Shown: positions 25,448 to 33,231 of the stretch, in pieces
Position numbering within the stretch: position 1 is the stretch's first letter
Layout of the letters: each line of letters starts with the position of its first letter
DNA from: Sphingomonas sp.
GTDB taxonomy: Bacteria > Pseudomonadota > Alphaproteobacteria > Sphingomonadales > Sphingomonadaceae
Length of the DNA stretch: 64,000 bases
Assembly (NCBI RefSeq): GCF_003248515.1
Contig: NZ_QFOB01000001.1
Span: 535,148 to 599,147 of the forward strand
Direction of reading: 5' to 3'
Notes under the pieces: model-generated
Told to the model about the DNA's origin: nothing
The model's database searches: none
The model's input: only the letters and a program-made list of their open reading frames with translations
Program-made: the position numbers and the translations under genes

Positions 25448-26499
25448 CGGCGCAGCATAGCGAGCAGTTGCTCGACATGCGATACCGGTGTTTCCGGCAG
25501 AATTCCGTGCCCGAGATTGAAGATATGCGGCCGTGTCGCAAGTGCCGCCCGGATCGTTCCCACCGCGCGTTCCAGCGCCGATCCGCCCGCGACGAGCGCC
25601 AGCGGGTCAAGATTGCCCTGCACCGGCAAGTCCCCGGGCAGCGCATCATTTGCCCAGACCGGATCGATCGTCTCGTCCAGCCCGACGGCGTCCACGCCCG
25701 TTTCGCGCGCATAGACGGGCAGCTTTTCACCAATTCCCTTGGGAAAGCCGATGATCACGGCAGCCGGTTGCCGTGCCCGAACCGCGTCCACGATCGCACG
25801 ATTGGGTGAGATCACCCAGCGCCGGAATTCATCCGGTGCGAGGCTCCCGGCCCAGCTGTCGAAGAGCTGGATCGCCATCACGCCCGCATCAATCTGGCCG
25901 ATGAGATACTCCACCGTCGCCCCGACGATCAGATCCATCAGTCGCTGGAAGGCCACCGGATCGCGATAGGCGAGCCGGCGGGCCGCCCCCTGATCCTTGG
26001 ATCCTGCCCCTGCGACCATGTAGGTCGCCACTGTCCAGGGCGATCCCGCAAAGCCCAGCATCGTCGTCCCGGCCGGCAGATCGGCCACGACATGGCGGAC
26101 CGTCTCGTAAACCGGATCCAGCCGCCCGATCGCCTGCCGCAGCATCGAGAAGTCGCCATCCAGAAGCGGTGGCGCGAGGCGGGGGCCTTCGCCGGCCTCG
26201 AACCACAGATCCTGCCCCAGTGCATGGGGGATGACCAGAATGTCGGAAAAAAGGATCGCGCCATCGAAGCCGAAGCGCCGGATCGGCTGCAGCGTGATCT
26301 CGGCTGCCGTTGCTGGATCGTAGCACATGGCGAGGAAGCCGCCCTTGGCCTCCCGCAGTGCCCGATATTCGGGAAGATAGCGTCCGGCCTGGCGCATCAG
26401 CCAGACGGGCGGAGGATCGCGTCTTTCACCGCGCAGAACGGCGAGGAGGGGCCTGTCAGAGGCCGTTTCGGGCGACACGCTCGCCGGAATCGCATGCAT
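25444..26499 (-). CDS. hemE: Uroporphyrinogen decarboxylase
   Basis: Converts uroporphyrinogen III to coproporphyrinogen III. The 351-residue product has the two signatures PPVWLMRQAGRYLPEYRALR (about residues 32-51) and GFAGSPWTVATYMVAG (about 148), followed by the conserved YLIGQIDAGVMAIQLFDSW. Length is typical. The gene begins right beside the predicted origin and transcribes away from it, as in Caulobacter. Confidence 0.97.
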   Translation of the reverse strand: MHAIPASVSPETASDRPLLAVLRGERRDPPPVWLMRQAGRYLPEYRALREAKGGFLAMCYDPATAAEITLQPIRRFGFDGAILFSDILVIPHALGQDLWFEAGEGPRLAPPLLDGDFSMLRQAIGRLDPVYETVRHVVADLPAGTTMLGFAGSPWTVATYMVAGAGSKDQGAARRLAYRDPVAFQRLMDLIVGATVEYLIGQIDAGVMAIQLFDSWAGSLAPDEFRRWVISPNRAIVDAVRARQPAAVIIGFPKGIGEKLPVYARETGVDAVGLDETIDPVWANDALPGDLPVQGNLDPLALVAGGSALERAVGTIRAALATRPHIFNLGHGILPETPVSHVEQLLAMLRR

Positions 26500-26523
26500 C
26501 CCTTTTCTTACCTTAAGAGTTTA

Positions 26524-26617
26524 AAAGGAGATTGTTGGAGTCAGTAGGCGGCCGCCGAGCGGGGTTTATTCGCCACCGTCGGACTTGCCAACAGTTTGAC
26601 TCCCATGAATCTCCTTT
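26524..26617. repeat. Imperfect inverted repeat in the origin region
   Basis: Left arm 26524-26542 (AAAGGAGATTGTTGGAGTC) and right arm 26598-26617 pair at ten outer and six inner bases, with three versus four unpaired bases between. The spacer is 55 bp. Each arm contains a GANTC site at its inner end and the right arm has a second. Likely a structural or protein-binding part of the origin. Confidence 0.6.
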
Positions 26618-26647
26618 AGATCCGACGAGTCGATGAAACTGCCCCCG

Positions 26648-26656
26648 TTATCCACA
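26648..26656 (+). promoter_or_regulatory. DnaA box 1 (perfect)
   Basis: TTATCCACA, identical to the DnaA consensus, inside the predicted origin. Confidence 0.8.
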
Positions 26657-26679
26657 GGCGGCGGGATTCGTTGATCCCC

Positions 26680-26688
26680 TGTGGAAAA
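26680..26688 (-). promoter_or_regulatory. DnaA box 2 (one mismatch)
   Basis: Reads TTTTCCACA on the minus strand, one base off consensus, 23 bp from box 1 and facing it. Confidence 0.65.
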
Positions 26689-26772
26689 AGCACGGGATCG
26701 CTCGTTTGAATCGGGGATCGCCAGCCATCCACCGCGCCACCCACGGGGTTTTCGGGCCGCTCACCCCCAATT

Positions 26773-26781
26773 TTTTCCACA
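26773..26781 (+). promoter_or_regulatory. DnaA box 3 (one mismatch)
   Basis: TTTTCCACA preceded by further T residues, same sequence as box 2 but on the plus strand. It completes a three-box array over 134 bp. Confidence 0.65.
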
Positions 26782-26844
26782 GGCTGGTTTTCGGGGTCTG
26801 CAAGGGCTCGGGAGCGTTCCCGCACGAAACGTGAAGATGGTTCC

Positions 26845-26869
26845 GGCAGAGCCCGTGACGGGCTCTGCC
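26845..26869. repeat. 25-bp perfect palindrome upstream of ppsR
   Basis: Twelve-base arms (GGCAGAGCCCGT and its complement) around a single central G. It lies 43 bp before ppsR at the edge of the origin. It may be a hairpin stopping transcription towards or away from the origin, or a protein site. Confidence 0.55.
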
Positions 26870-26911
26870 CTGCTTCCACCCTGAGCGATCAGGCTCTAGA
26901 AGCCGACGCTC

Positions 26912-27730
26912 ATGCGCCTTCACCTCCATCTTCTTTCGGATTCCACCGGCGAAACGCTGGAGGCGATCGCCAAGGCCGGCATCGCCCAGTTCGATGGCGT
27001 GGAAACGATCAAGCATTTCTGGCCGATGGTGCGTTCCGAAGGGCATCTGGATCGCGTGATGGGGGAGATCCTCCAGCGGCCGGGCCTCATCATCTACACG
27101 CTGGTGAATTCGGATGTACGCCGCACGCTGGAACAGCGCTGCCAGGTGGCGGGCCTGCCTCACGTCGCCGCGCTCGATCCCGTGACCGAAGCGCTTCAGC
27201 GGCTGCTGGGGCAGGAAGCGAAGGCCAAGCCCGGCCGGCAGCATACGCTGGACGCGGCATATTTCGCGCGCGTCGATGCCATCCAGTTCACAATCGCGCA
27301 TGATGACGGGATCGCGCCGGAAGATTGGGAAGAGGCCGATATCGTGCTCGCCGGCGTGTCGCGCTGTTCGAAGACGCCGACCTCCATCTATCTCGCCAAT
27401 CGCGGCTACAAGGTCGCCAACATCCCTCTGGTGGTGGAAAGCCCGCCGCCGCCGATCCTCTATTCGCTGAAGAAACCGCTCGTCGTCGGCCTTACCACCA
27501 GCCCGGATCGCCTGATCCAGATCCGCCGCAACCGGCTTCTCTCGCTGAATCAGGTGACCGAGACGGCCTATGTCGATCAGGAAGCGGTGGCGGGTGAACT
27601 CGCGTTCGCGCGGCGCATCTTCGCGGACAAGGGCTGGCCGGTGATCGATGTCACCCGCCGCTCGATCGAGGAGACGGCCGCCGCGATCATCAATCTGCTG
27701 ACCAGCCACGGAATGGAGCCCCGACCGTGA
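26912..27730 (+). CDS. ppsR: Pyruvate, phosphate/water dikinase regulatory protein (DUF299)
   Basis: Bifunctional ADP-dependent kinase and Pi-dependent pyrophosphorylase that switches PEP synthase or pyruvate phosphate dikinase off and on by threonine phosphorylation. The 272-residue product has the family P-loop GVSRCSKTPTSIYLANRG (about residues 149-166) and the N-terminal LHLLSDSTGETLEAIA. Which dikinase it controls is not visible in the window. First gene on the right flank of the origin, overlapping maf by 4 bp. Confidence 0.93.
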   Translation: MRLHLHLLSDSTGETLEAIAKAGIAQFDGVETIKHFWPMVRSEGHLDRVMGEILQRPGLIIYTLVNSDVRRTLEQRCQVAGLPHVAALDPVTEALQRLLGQEAKAKPGRQHTLDAAYFARVDAIQFTIAHDDGIAPEDWEEADIVLAGVSRCSKTPTSIYLANRGYKVANIPLVVESPPPPILYSLKKPLVVGLTTSPDRLIQIRRNRLLSLNQVTETAYVDQEAVAGELAFARRIFADKGWPVIDVTRRSIEETAAAIINLLTSHGMEPRP

Positions 27731-28326
27731 GCCGCCTGATCCTCGCGTCGCAATCCTCTTCACGCAAGGCGATGCTGGAGGCGGCGGGTGTGCCGTTCGA
27801 TGCCGAGGCGCCGGGTGTGGACGAGGAAGCAGCGAAGGCGGCGTTTCGGGCCGACGGGCTCGATGGGCGCGGCATTGCCGATGCACTGGCGGAGCTGAAG
27901 GCGGTGAAGATTTCCCGCCGCCATCCGGATGCGCTTGTGCTGGGGTGCGATTCCACCGTCCAGGCGGCGGACGGCGCGTTGCTGGACAAAGCGGAAAGCC
28001 GGGAGGAATCGCGCGAGCAGCTCCTGGCGCTCGCCGGCACCACGCATCGTCTGGCGAGTGCCGCCGTGGTCGCGTTCGCCGGCCAGCCCATCTGGCGCCA
28101 CGTCGACGTGGCCAAACTGACGATGCGGCCTTTTTCCGAGGCGTTTCTCGATTCCTATCTCGATGCGGAATGGCCCGCTATCGGCGGCTGCGTGGGCGGA
28201 TATCGGATCGAAGGGCTCGGCGCGCAGCTGTTCGCGCGGATCGAGGGAAGTCAGTTCACGATCATGGGCCTGCCGCTCCTGCCCCTGCTCGATTGGCTGC
28301 GCATCCGGGGTGTGATCGCCGCATGA
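27727..28326 (+). CDS. Maf-family nucleoside triphosphate pyrophosphatase
   Basis: House-cleaning enzyme hydrolysing non-canonical nucleotides (dTTP/UTP or m7GTP type). The 199-residue product opens with LILASQSSSRKAMLEAAGV (Maf signature S.SPRR.LL) and has VLGCDSTVQ with the catalytic aspartate. Substrate class cannot be assigned safely. GTG start overlapping the ppsR stop by 4 bp, and overlaps aroE by 4 bp. Confidence 0.9.
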   Translation: MSRLILASQSSSRKAMLEAAGVPFDAEAPGVDEEAAKAAFRADGLDGRGIADALAELKAVKISRRHPDALVLGCDSTVQAADGALLDKAESREESREQLLALAGTTHRLASAAVVAFAGQPIWRHVDVAKLTMRPFSEAFLDSYLDAEWPAIGGCVGGYRIEGLGAQLFARIEGSQFTIMGLPLLPLLDWLRIRGVIAA

Positions 28327-29177
28327 CACGTTATGCCGAGGTGATCGGGGATCCTATCGCCCATTCGAAATCGCCGACGATCCACGGCTTCTGGCTCGAA
28401 CGGGCAGGGCTGGACGGGGATTATCGCCGTGCCCATGTCCGCCCGGCGGATCTTGCCGCCTATCTGGCCGAGCGGCGCGGCGATCCGGACTGGCTGGGCT
28501 GCAACGTCACCATTCCCCACAAGCAGGCGGTGCTGCCCCTGCTCGATGTGGTGGATCCGGTGGCGGCCGGCATCGGCGCGGTGAATACGATCGTGGCCTG
28601 CAATGGCCTGCTCACCGGCTATAATACGGATGCGCCCGGTTTCCTGGAGCCGCTGCGGCCGTTGCTGGATGAGCGGCATCTGCTGCGCACGGCCCGCATC
28701 TTCGGTGCCGGGGGCGCGGCGCGGGCGATCGCCCATGGCCTCTGGGGCGAAGGGTTCACGTTGATCCTCGCGGCCCGAAACGTGGATGCGGCGGCGGAAA
28801 TCGCCGCGGGATTCGATTCGGGCCACGTCCATGTCACGTCGCTCGCGCACTTTGCGGAGCCGCTGGATTTCGACTGGAAGGATATGGAAGGCCGGCTCGA
28901 TGTAGTCGTGAACGCCACGTCCTGCGGCATGACTGGCCAGCCGCCGCTGGATCTGGATTTCAGCCACATGCCGCCGGGCGCGATCGTCTATGATGCGGTT
29001 TACACGCCGCTGGAGACGCCACTGCTCGCGCAGGCCAGGGCGCTGGGCCATCCGATTGTCGATGGATTGCAGATGCTGATCGGGCAGGCGCGCATCGCGT
29101 TTCGCCATTTCTTCGATGTCGATGCGCCGGCCGATGCCGAAAGCGAGGCCGCGCTGCGCGCCCTGCTGCTGGCATGA
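28323..29177 (+). CDS. aroE: Shikimate dehydrogenase
   Basis: NADPH-dependent reduction of 3-dehydroshikimate in the chorismate pathway. The 284-residue product starts YAEVIGDPIAHSKSPTIH (shikimate site), has GCNVTIPHKQAVLP with the catalytic lysine, GAVNTIV, the nucleotide-binding RIFGAGGAARAIAHGL, and a late DGLQMLIGQA. Length is normal. Coupled by 4-bp overlaps to maf and coaE. Confidence 0.95.
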   Translation: MTRYAEVIGDPIAHSKSPTIHGFWLERAGLDGDYRRAHVRPADLAAYLAERRGDPDWLGCNVTIPHKQAVLPLLDVVDPVAAGIGAVNTIVACNGLLTGYNTDAPGFLEPLRPLLDERHLLRTARIFGAGGAARAIAHGLWGEGFTLILAARNVDAAAEIAAGFDSGHVHVTSLAHFAEPLDFDWKDMEGRLDVVVNATSCGMTGQPPLDLDFSHMPPGAIVYDAVYTPLETPLLAQARALGHPIVDGLQMLIGQARIAFRHFFDVDAPADAESEAALRALLLA

Positions 29178-29770
29178 GCATCGTGATCGGCCTCACCGGC
29201 TCGATCGGCATGGGCAAGTCCACCGTCGCCGCGATGATCCGGAGGCTCGGTATCCCCGTGTTCGATGCCGATGCCGAGGTGCGCCGGATGCAGGGGCCGG
29301 GCGGCGAATTGCTGGCGGCGATCGAATCGCTCCATCCCGATACGACCGGGCCGTATGGTCTGGATCGTGCGAAGCTCGCCCGGGCGGTGTTCGGGGATCG
29401 TGCGGCACTCGATCGGCTCGAGCGACTCGTTCATCCGGCGGTGGAGCGGGCGCGGCGCCGCTTCCTGCGCCGCCATCGTGCCCGCCGGATCGTCGTGCTG
29501 GATGTCCCGCTGCTGTTCGAAAAGGGCGGCTGGCGGCGCGTCGACCGGATCATCGTGGTATCGGCGGCCGCCTGGCAGCAGCGCAGGCGCGTCCTCGCCC
29601 GGCCGGACATGAGCCCGGACAAGCTTGCGCGGATCCGCGCGCTCCAGACGCCCGACGCCGAAAAGAGGCGGCGTGCCGATTTCGTCCTCTCCACAGGCGG
29701 GACGCATATGCGCACGGCAGCCGATCTCCGCCGGATCCTCGCTTGCGCAGGCGCGCGCCGAGGCCGATAG
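29174..29770 (+). CDS. coaE: Dephospho-CoA kinase
   Basis: Last step of coenzyme A synthesis. The 198-residue product has the P-loop GLTGSIGMGKSTVAAMIR at residues 6-23, FDADAEVRRM, VHPAVERARR and VLDVPLLFEKGGW, all characteristic. Part of the ppsR-maf-aroE-coaE-dnaQ block to the right of the origin. Confidence 0.95.
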   Translation: MSIVIGLTGSIGMGKSTVAAMIRRLGIPVFDADAEVRRMQGPGGELLAAIESLHPDTTGPYGLDRAKLARAVFGDRAALDRLERLVHPAVERARRRFLRRHRARRIVVLDVPLLFEKGGWRRVDRIIVVSAAAWQQRRRVLARPDMSPDKLARIRALQTPDAEKRRRADFVLSTGGTHMRTAADLRRILACAGARRGR

Positions 29771-29779
29771 TATCCGGCC

Positions 29780-30481
29780 ATGCGCGAGATTGTCTTCGAT
29801 ACCGAAACCACGGGCCTCAGCCCCGCCGACGGCCACAAGCTCGTCGAGATCGGTTGCATCGAACTCGTGAACCGGGTCGAAACCGGCCGGCACTATCATT
29901 GCTACATCAATCCCGGCCGCTCGATGCCGAGCGAGGCCGAAGCGGTGCACGGCCTTTCGGAAAAATTCCTGTCGGACAAGCCGTCCTTTGCGGAAATCGC
30001 GGCCGATCTGATTGAATTCATTCAGGATAGCCCGCTCGTCGCGCACAATGCGACCTTTGATTTCGGCTTTCTGAACTGGGAATTGCAGGCGTGCGGGCGC
30101 GATCCCGTCGATCTCGGGCGGATGGTGGACACGCTTGCCATCGCCCGCGCCCGCCATCCCGGCGCCAAGCATAGCCTGGATGCGCTGTGCAGCCGCTATG
30201 GCGTCGATCGCAGCCAGCGCGTGAAGCATGGCGCGCTGCTCGACGCGCAGTTGCTGGCGCAGGTCTATGTGGAGTTACGGGGCGGCCGCCAGATCGGTTT
30301 TTCGCTGGCGGAGACGCAATCGGCCGATTCGCCGGTCTCGGGGCCTGTCGGGGCGCCGATCGAGCGGCAATTTCGGTCCGCCCGCCCGCATCGTGCGAGC
30401 GACGCGGAACTCGCGCGCCACGCCGCATTTGTATCTACCCTGGCCGATCCGTTGTGGAGCGGGCTGCTTAACGCCGCTTGA
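29780..30481 (+). CDS. dnaQ: DNA polymerase III epsilon subunit (3'-5' proofreading exonuclease)
   Basis: Proofreading subunit of the replicative polymerase. The 233-residue product has the DEDDh exonuclease motifs ExoI IVFDTETTG, ExoII HNATFDFGFLNWE and ExoIII KHSLDALCSRYGVD. The C-terminal part (about 185-233) is the alpha-subunit-binding tail. It follows coaE by 9 bp. Position near the origin is conserved in alphaproteobacteria. Confidence 0.95.
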   Translation: MREIVFDTETTGLSPADGHKLVEIGCIELVNRVETGRHYHCYINPGRSMPSEAEAVHGLSEKFLSDKPSFAEIAADLIEFIQDSPLVAHNATFDFGFLNWELQACGRDPVDLGRMVDTLAIARARHPGAKHSLDALCSRYGVDRSQRVKHGALLDAQLLAQVYVELRGGRQIGFSLAETQSADSPVSGPVGAPIERQFRSARPHRASDAELARHAAFVSTLADPLWSGLLNAA

Positions 30482-30550
30482 CCTTGCGCCCATGCTGGGC
30501 TTGAGGCCGGCGCTTCGCCGCGGAACGGCCCTTGATAAGGAGAGCAAAAG

Positions 30551-31132
30551 ATGGACATCCGGGTCTCTGGTCATCAGGTTGACACGGGCGACGCGTTGCG
30601 GACCCATGTCGAGGATCGACTGCAGGGCGTGGCCGACAAATATTTCTCGCGAAGCATCTCGGCGCACGTCACGTTCGGCAATGCACCCCACAGCGCCTTC
30701 TCCTGCGATATCGTCGCCCATGTGATGCAGGGCGTGATCCTCAAGGGTTCCGGCCAGGGAACGGAGGCGCATCCCGCCTTCGATGTGGCGGCCGATCGGA
30801 TCGAGACCCAGCTGCGCCGCTACATGCGCCGGCTGAAGAACAAGCATGGCACCAACGGCGTGGCCTCGGCCGAGCCCGGCGAGATTGCGGATGATGCGGG
30901 CTACACCGTCTTCCAGGCAGCCGAGGAGGAATCGGCCGGCGAACATCCGCCGATCGTGGCGGAGCTGCGTGTCGACGTGCCCGAAGCCAGCGTCGGGGAT
31001 GCCGTGATGATGCTCGATCTGCGCAACACCAATGCCCTCCTGTTCAAGAATTCGGGAACGGGGGCGTTCAATATGGTGTATCGGCGCGGCGACGGGACGA
31101 TCGGGTGGGTCGAGCCGCAGCGCGCGGCCTGA
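30551..31132 (+). CDS. hpf: Long-form ribosome hibernation promoting factor (HPF/RaiA)
   Basis: Binds 30S subunits and dimerises 70S ribosomes into inactive 100S in stationary phase. The 193-residue product has the N-terminal S30AE domain (MDIRVSGHQVDTGDALRTHV through about residue 105), an acidic linker, and the C-terminal dimerisation domain (about 130-190; MMLDLRNTNALLFKNSGTG). A good AAGGAG site precedes it. Followed 49 bp later by ptsN. Confidence 0.93.
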   Translation: MDIRVSGHQVDTGDALRTHVEDRLQGVADKYFSRSISAHVTFGNAPHSAFSCDIVAHVMQGVILKGSGQGTEAHPAFDVAADRIETQLRRYMRRLKNKHGTNGVASAEPGEIADDAGYTVFQAAEEESAGEHPPIVAELRVDVPEASVGDAVMMLDLRNTNALLFKNSGTGAFNMVYRRGDGTIGWVEPQRAA

Positions 31133-31181
31133 TCCGCCCGCCCGGATCGGGCTTCATATTTTTCGGACAGACGACGAGCAG

Positions 31182-31649
31182 ATGGACGAGTTTGCTGACA
31201 TTTTGGCGCCCAGCGCCGTCTTTTCGGAGCTGGCCGTTCCGAACAAGAAAGTGTTGTTCCAGCAGCTGGCGGCGGCCGCCGGCGAACTGACGGGGCTCGA
31301 TCCGCGCGTGATCGTGTCCCGTCTTTCGGAACGCGAGCGGCTCGGCTCCACCGGCTTCGGCGGCGGCATCGCCATTCCTCACGGCAAGATCGAGGGGATC
31401 GGCCATGTCGTCGGCGCCTTCGCGCGGCTGGCCACGCCGATCGATTTCCAGTCGATCGATGATATGCCGGTGGATCTGGTCTTTCTGCTTCTGTCGCCGC
31501 CCGATGCCGGCGTCGAACATCTGAAGGCGCTGTCCCGGGTCAGCCGGCGTCTGCGCGATTCGGCCTTCGTGGCCAAGCTGCGCGGGGCCGGATCGCGCGA
31601 TGCGCTTTACGCCCTGTTCGTCGAGGCCGACGCGCGGGACGCCGCCTGA
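31182..31649 (+). CDS. ptsN: Nitrogen-PTS enzyme IIA (PtsN)
   Basis: Phosphocarrier of the regulatory PTS-Ntr branch, which signals nitrogen and potassium status. The 155-residue product has the phosphorylated histidine in GGIAIPHGKIEGI and the preceding RLSERERLGSTGFG, both typical. A longer in-frame reading overlaps hpf and is rejected; the ATG behind GACGAGCAG is preferred. rpoN, which usually sits beside hpf-ptsN, is not in this window. Confidence 0.92.
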   Translation: MDEFADILAPSAVFSELAVPNKKVLFQQLAAAAGELTGLDPRVIVSRLSERERLGSTGFGGGIAIPHGKIEGIGHVVGAFARLATPIDFQSIDDMPVDLVFLLLSPPDAGVEHLKALSRVSRRLRDSAFVAKLRGAGSRDALYALFVEADARDAA

Positions 31650-31650
31650 C

Positions 31651-31977
31651 GTGACGGAAGCGCGGGCCGCAACCGGCCTGCTCGTGTCGGCCCTGATACG
31701 CCGGATCGAGGCAGGGGGCGGCTCGGCGATGGTGCTGGCCCGTGGCGATGCCACGGCGGGCGCGATCTTGATCGCCCTTGCCGATCGCGGCGCGGATGGC
31801 CCCCTGCTCGAGCGCAGCTTCGGTCTGGATGGCTATGCTTGGCGGGAGACAGGCCCGGCCGATCCGGCGGACCGGCCTGCTTATCTCGCCGGCCGCCGTC
31901 GCACCGATCCTGATCTGTGGATTGTGGAGATCGATCATCCCGATGCGCGCCGCATCGCGATGGAATTGCTTTCTTAA
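31651..31977 (+). CDS. DUF1491-family protein
   Basis: A 108-residue protein, GTG start one base after the ptsN stop. LLVSALIRRIEAGGGSAMVLARGDATAGAILI and the late DPDLWIVEID are the pattern of DUF1491, a small alphaproteobacterial family of unknown function. Probably co-translated with ptsN. Confidence 0.8.
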   Translation: MTEARAATGLLVSALIRRIEAGGGSAMVLARGDATAGAILIALADRGADGPLLERSFGLDGYAWRETGPADPADRPAYLAGRRRTDPDLWIVEIDHPDARRIAMELLS

Positions 31978-32009
31978 AGGGGAGCGGCGACTCGAATCGT
32001 CTTCCAAGC

Positions 32010-32024
32010 GTTCCCGAATCGTTC
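32010..32024 (+). promoter_or_regulatory. LexA (SOS) box upstream of mmcB
   Basis: GTTC-CCGAATC-GTTC matches the alphaproteobacterial LexA operator GTTC-N7-GTTC exactly and ends 12 bp before the mmcB start. mmcB is an SOS gene in Caulobacter. Confidence 0.75.
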
Positions 32025-32036
32025 TAGTCTTCGGCC

Positions 32037-32519
32037 ATGGCCACAAGCCCCGCCTGCTTCGAGGATGGCCCGCTCGTGGCGGCAGATGTCGCGCGCGGCG
32101 TGGCGCGATTATTGTTCCGTCAGGATCTCGTCGCCTTGTGCGAAGTGCCCCTCGGCAATGGCCGGCGGGCGGATATTATGGCGCTGGATGCAAGGGGCTG
32201 CATCACGATTGTCGAGATAAAATGTTCGCGTGCCGATCTGCGCGGCGATGCCAAGTGGCGTGATTATCTGGATTATTGCGATCGTTTCCTGTGGGCGGTG
32301 CCCGCCGGATTCGATCTTGCTCCGTTCGAGGAGGAGCATTTCCTGCCGCAGGTGGCGGGGCTGATCGTGGCGGATCGCTATGATGCGGCCATCCTGCGCG
32401 ATCCCGCGCATCGTCCGCTCGCCGGCGCGCGGCGCAAGACCGAGACGCTCCGCTTCGCCCGTCGCGCAGCACAGCGCCTGCTGGGCTCGCTCGATCCGGG
32501 GCTGGCGGGGCTGGATTGA
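32037..32519 (+). CDS. mmcB: MmcB-family DNA-damage repair protein
   Basis: A 160-residue protein of the PD-(D/E)xK nuclease-like fold; the core is ADIMALDARGCITIVEIKCSRADLRGDAKW, with aspartate and E-x-K spaced as in that superfamily. The Caulobacter relative protects against mitomycin C. Probably cleaves or processes DNA during interstrand-crosslink repair. The LexA box just upstream supports damage-induced expression. Confidence 0.88.
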   Translation: MATSPACFEDGPLVAADVARGVARLLFRQDLVALCEVPLGNGRRADIMALDARGCITIVEIKCSRADLRGDAKWRDYLDYCDRFLWAVPAGFDLAPFEEEHFLPQVAGLIVADRYDAAILRDPAHRPLAGARRKTETLRFARRAAQRLLGSLDPGLAGLD

Positions 32520-32541
32520 TCCCGACCGCAGCGCGAAAAGC

Positions 32542-33153
32542 CTAGCGGACCGGGCCGGCGATCTTGGCGCTGTTCGCCTTGGTCGGCTTGGCTTCGTCCA
32601 GCATCTTCAGCATCGCGGCGCCGCGCCGGTCCTCGGTCGCATAGTCGCGGGCGCTCTTGCCGGCGATCGTATCCTGCCTGTCTGGGCTCGCGCCGGCCGT
32701 CACCAGCATCCGTCCGGTGACCAGATCGCGATTGCGCACGGCGAAGATCAGCGGCGTCTCGCCGCTATTGTCGACGGCGTTGACGTTGGCACCCGCGGAG
32801 ATCAGCAGACGCGTCGCATCGGCATCGCCGGTCTGCGCCGCCACCAGCAGCGGGGTCATTCCCTGGCGATCCTTGATCTCGGTCGATGCGCCGCGGCCCA
32901 GCAGGAAGCCCAGCCATGTCATGTCATGCCCGCGCGTCACGATATGGAGCGCGGTCTCGCCGGTATTGGGATCGCGCGTGTTGAGTACAGGTGCGCCGGG
33001 CTTGTTCAGGAAGGGCATGGCCTTGTCGCCATCGCGATCCTTCACCGCTTTCAGGAAGGAAAAGCTGTCCGAAAATTGCGCGATGGAAGGCGCAGCCAGG
33101 GCCAGGCCGATCGCGCTCGCGGCGATCATGGCAAAGCGACGGCGAACACCCAT
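32542..33153 (-). CDS. Exported ankyrin-repeat protein
   Basis: A 203-residue protein with a signal peptide (MGVRRRFAMIAASAIGLALA, cleavage after about residue 26) and about four ankyrin repeats, for example GETALHIVTRGHDMTWLGFLL, GMTPLLVAAQTGDADATRLLI and GETPLIFAVRNRDLVTGRML. Ankyrin arrays bind proteins; the partner is unknown. Periplasmic ankyrin proteins are common in sphingomonads. Confidence 0.88.
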   Translation of the reverse strand: MGVRRRFAMIAASAIGLALAAPSIAQFSDSFSFLKAVKDRDGDKAMPFLNKPGAPVLNTRDPNTGETALHIVTRGHDMTWLGFLLGRGASTEIKDRQGMTPLLVAAQTGDADATRLLISAGANVNAVDNSGETPLIFAVRNRDLVTGRMLVTAGASPDRQDTIAGKSARDYATEDRRGAAMLKMLDEAKPTKANSAKIAGPVR

Positions 33154-33231
33154 ATCTTGCTCCACGGAAGGCTGCGCGGGCAAGGCGCGCGCTTGTCAGC
33201 CGCCTCCTAGCAAAGCATGATTGAGCGCACC

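Larger units (their letters stand above)
26500..26911. other. oriC: Probable chromosomal replication origin (oriC)
   Basis: The gene-free 412 bp between hemE and ppsR correspond in gene order to the Caulobacter crescentus origin. The hemE-proximal end is the only AT-rich stretch here (about 26501-26536), a candidate unwinding element. It is followed by a long imperfect inverted repeat, three DnaA-box-like 9-mers, and six GANTC sites between 26538 and 26712, where about one per 300 bp is expected. parABS lies about 10 kb away. Nothing in it looks coding. Confidence 0.8.

Noticed and set aside
26513..26524. Possible CtrA site TTAAGAGTTTAA beside hemE
   Set aside because: CtrA needs TTAA-N7-TTAA; here the spacing is four, so it is at best two half-sites.
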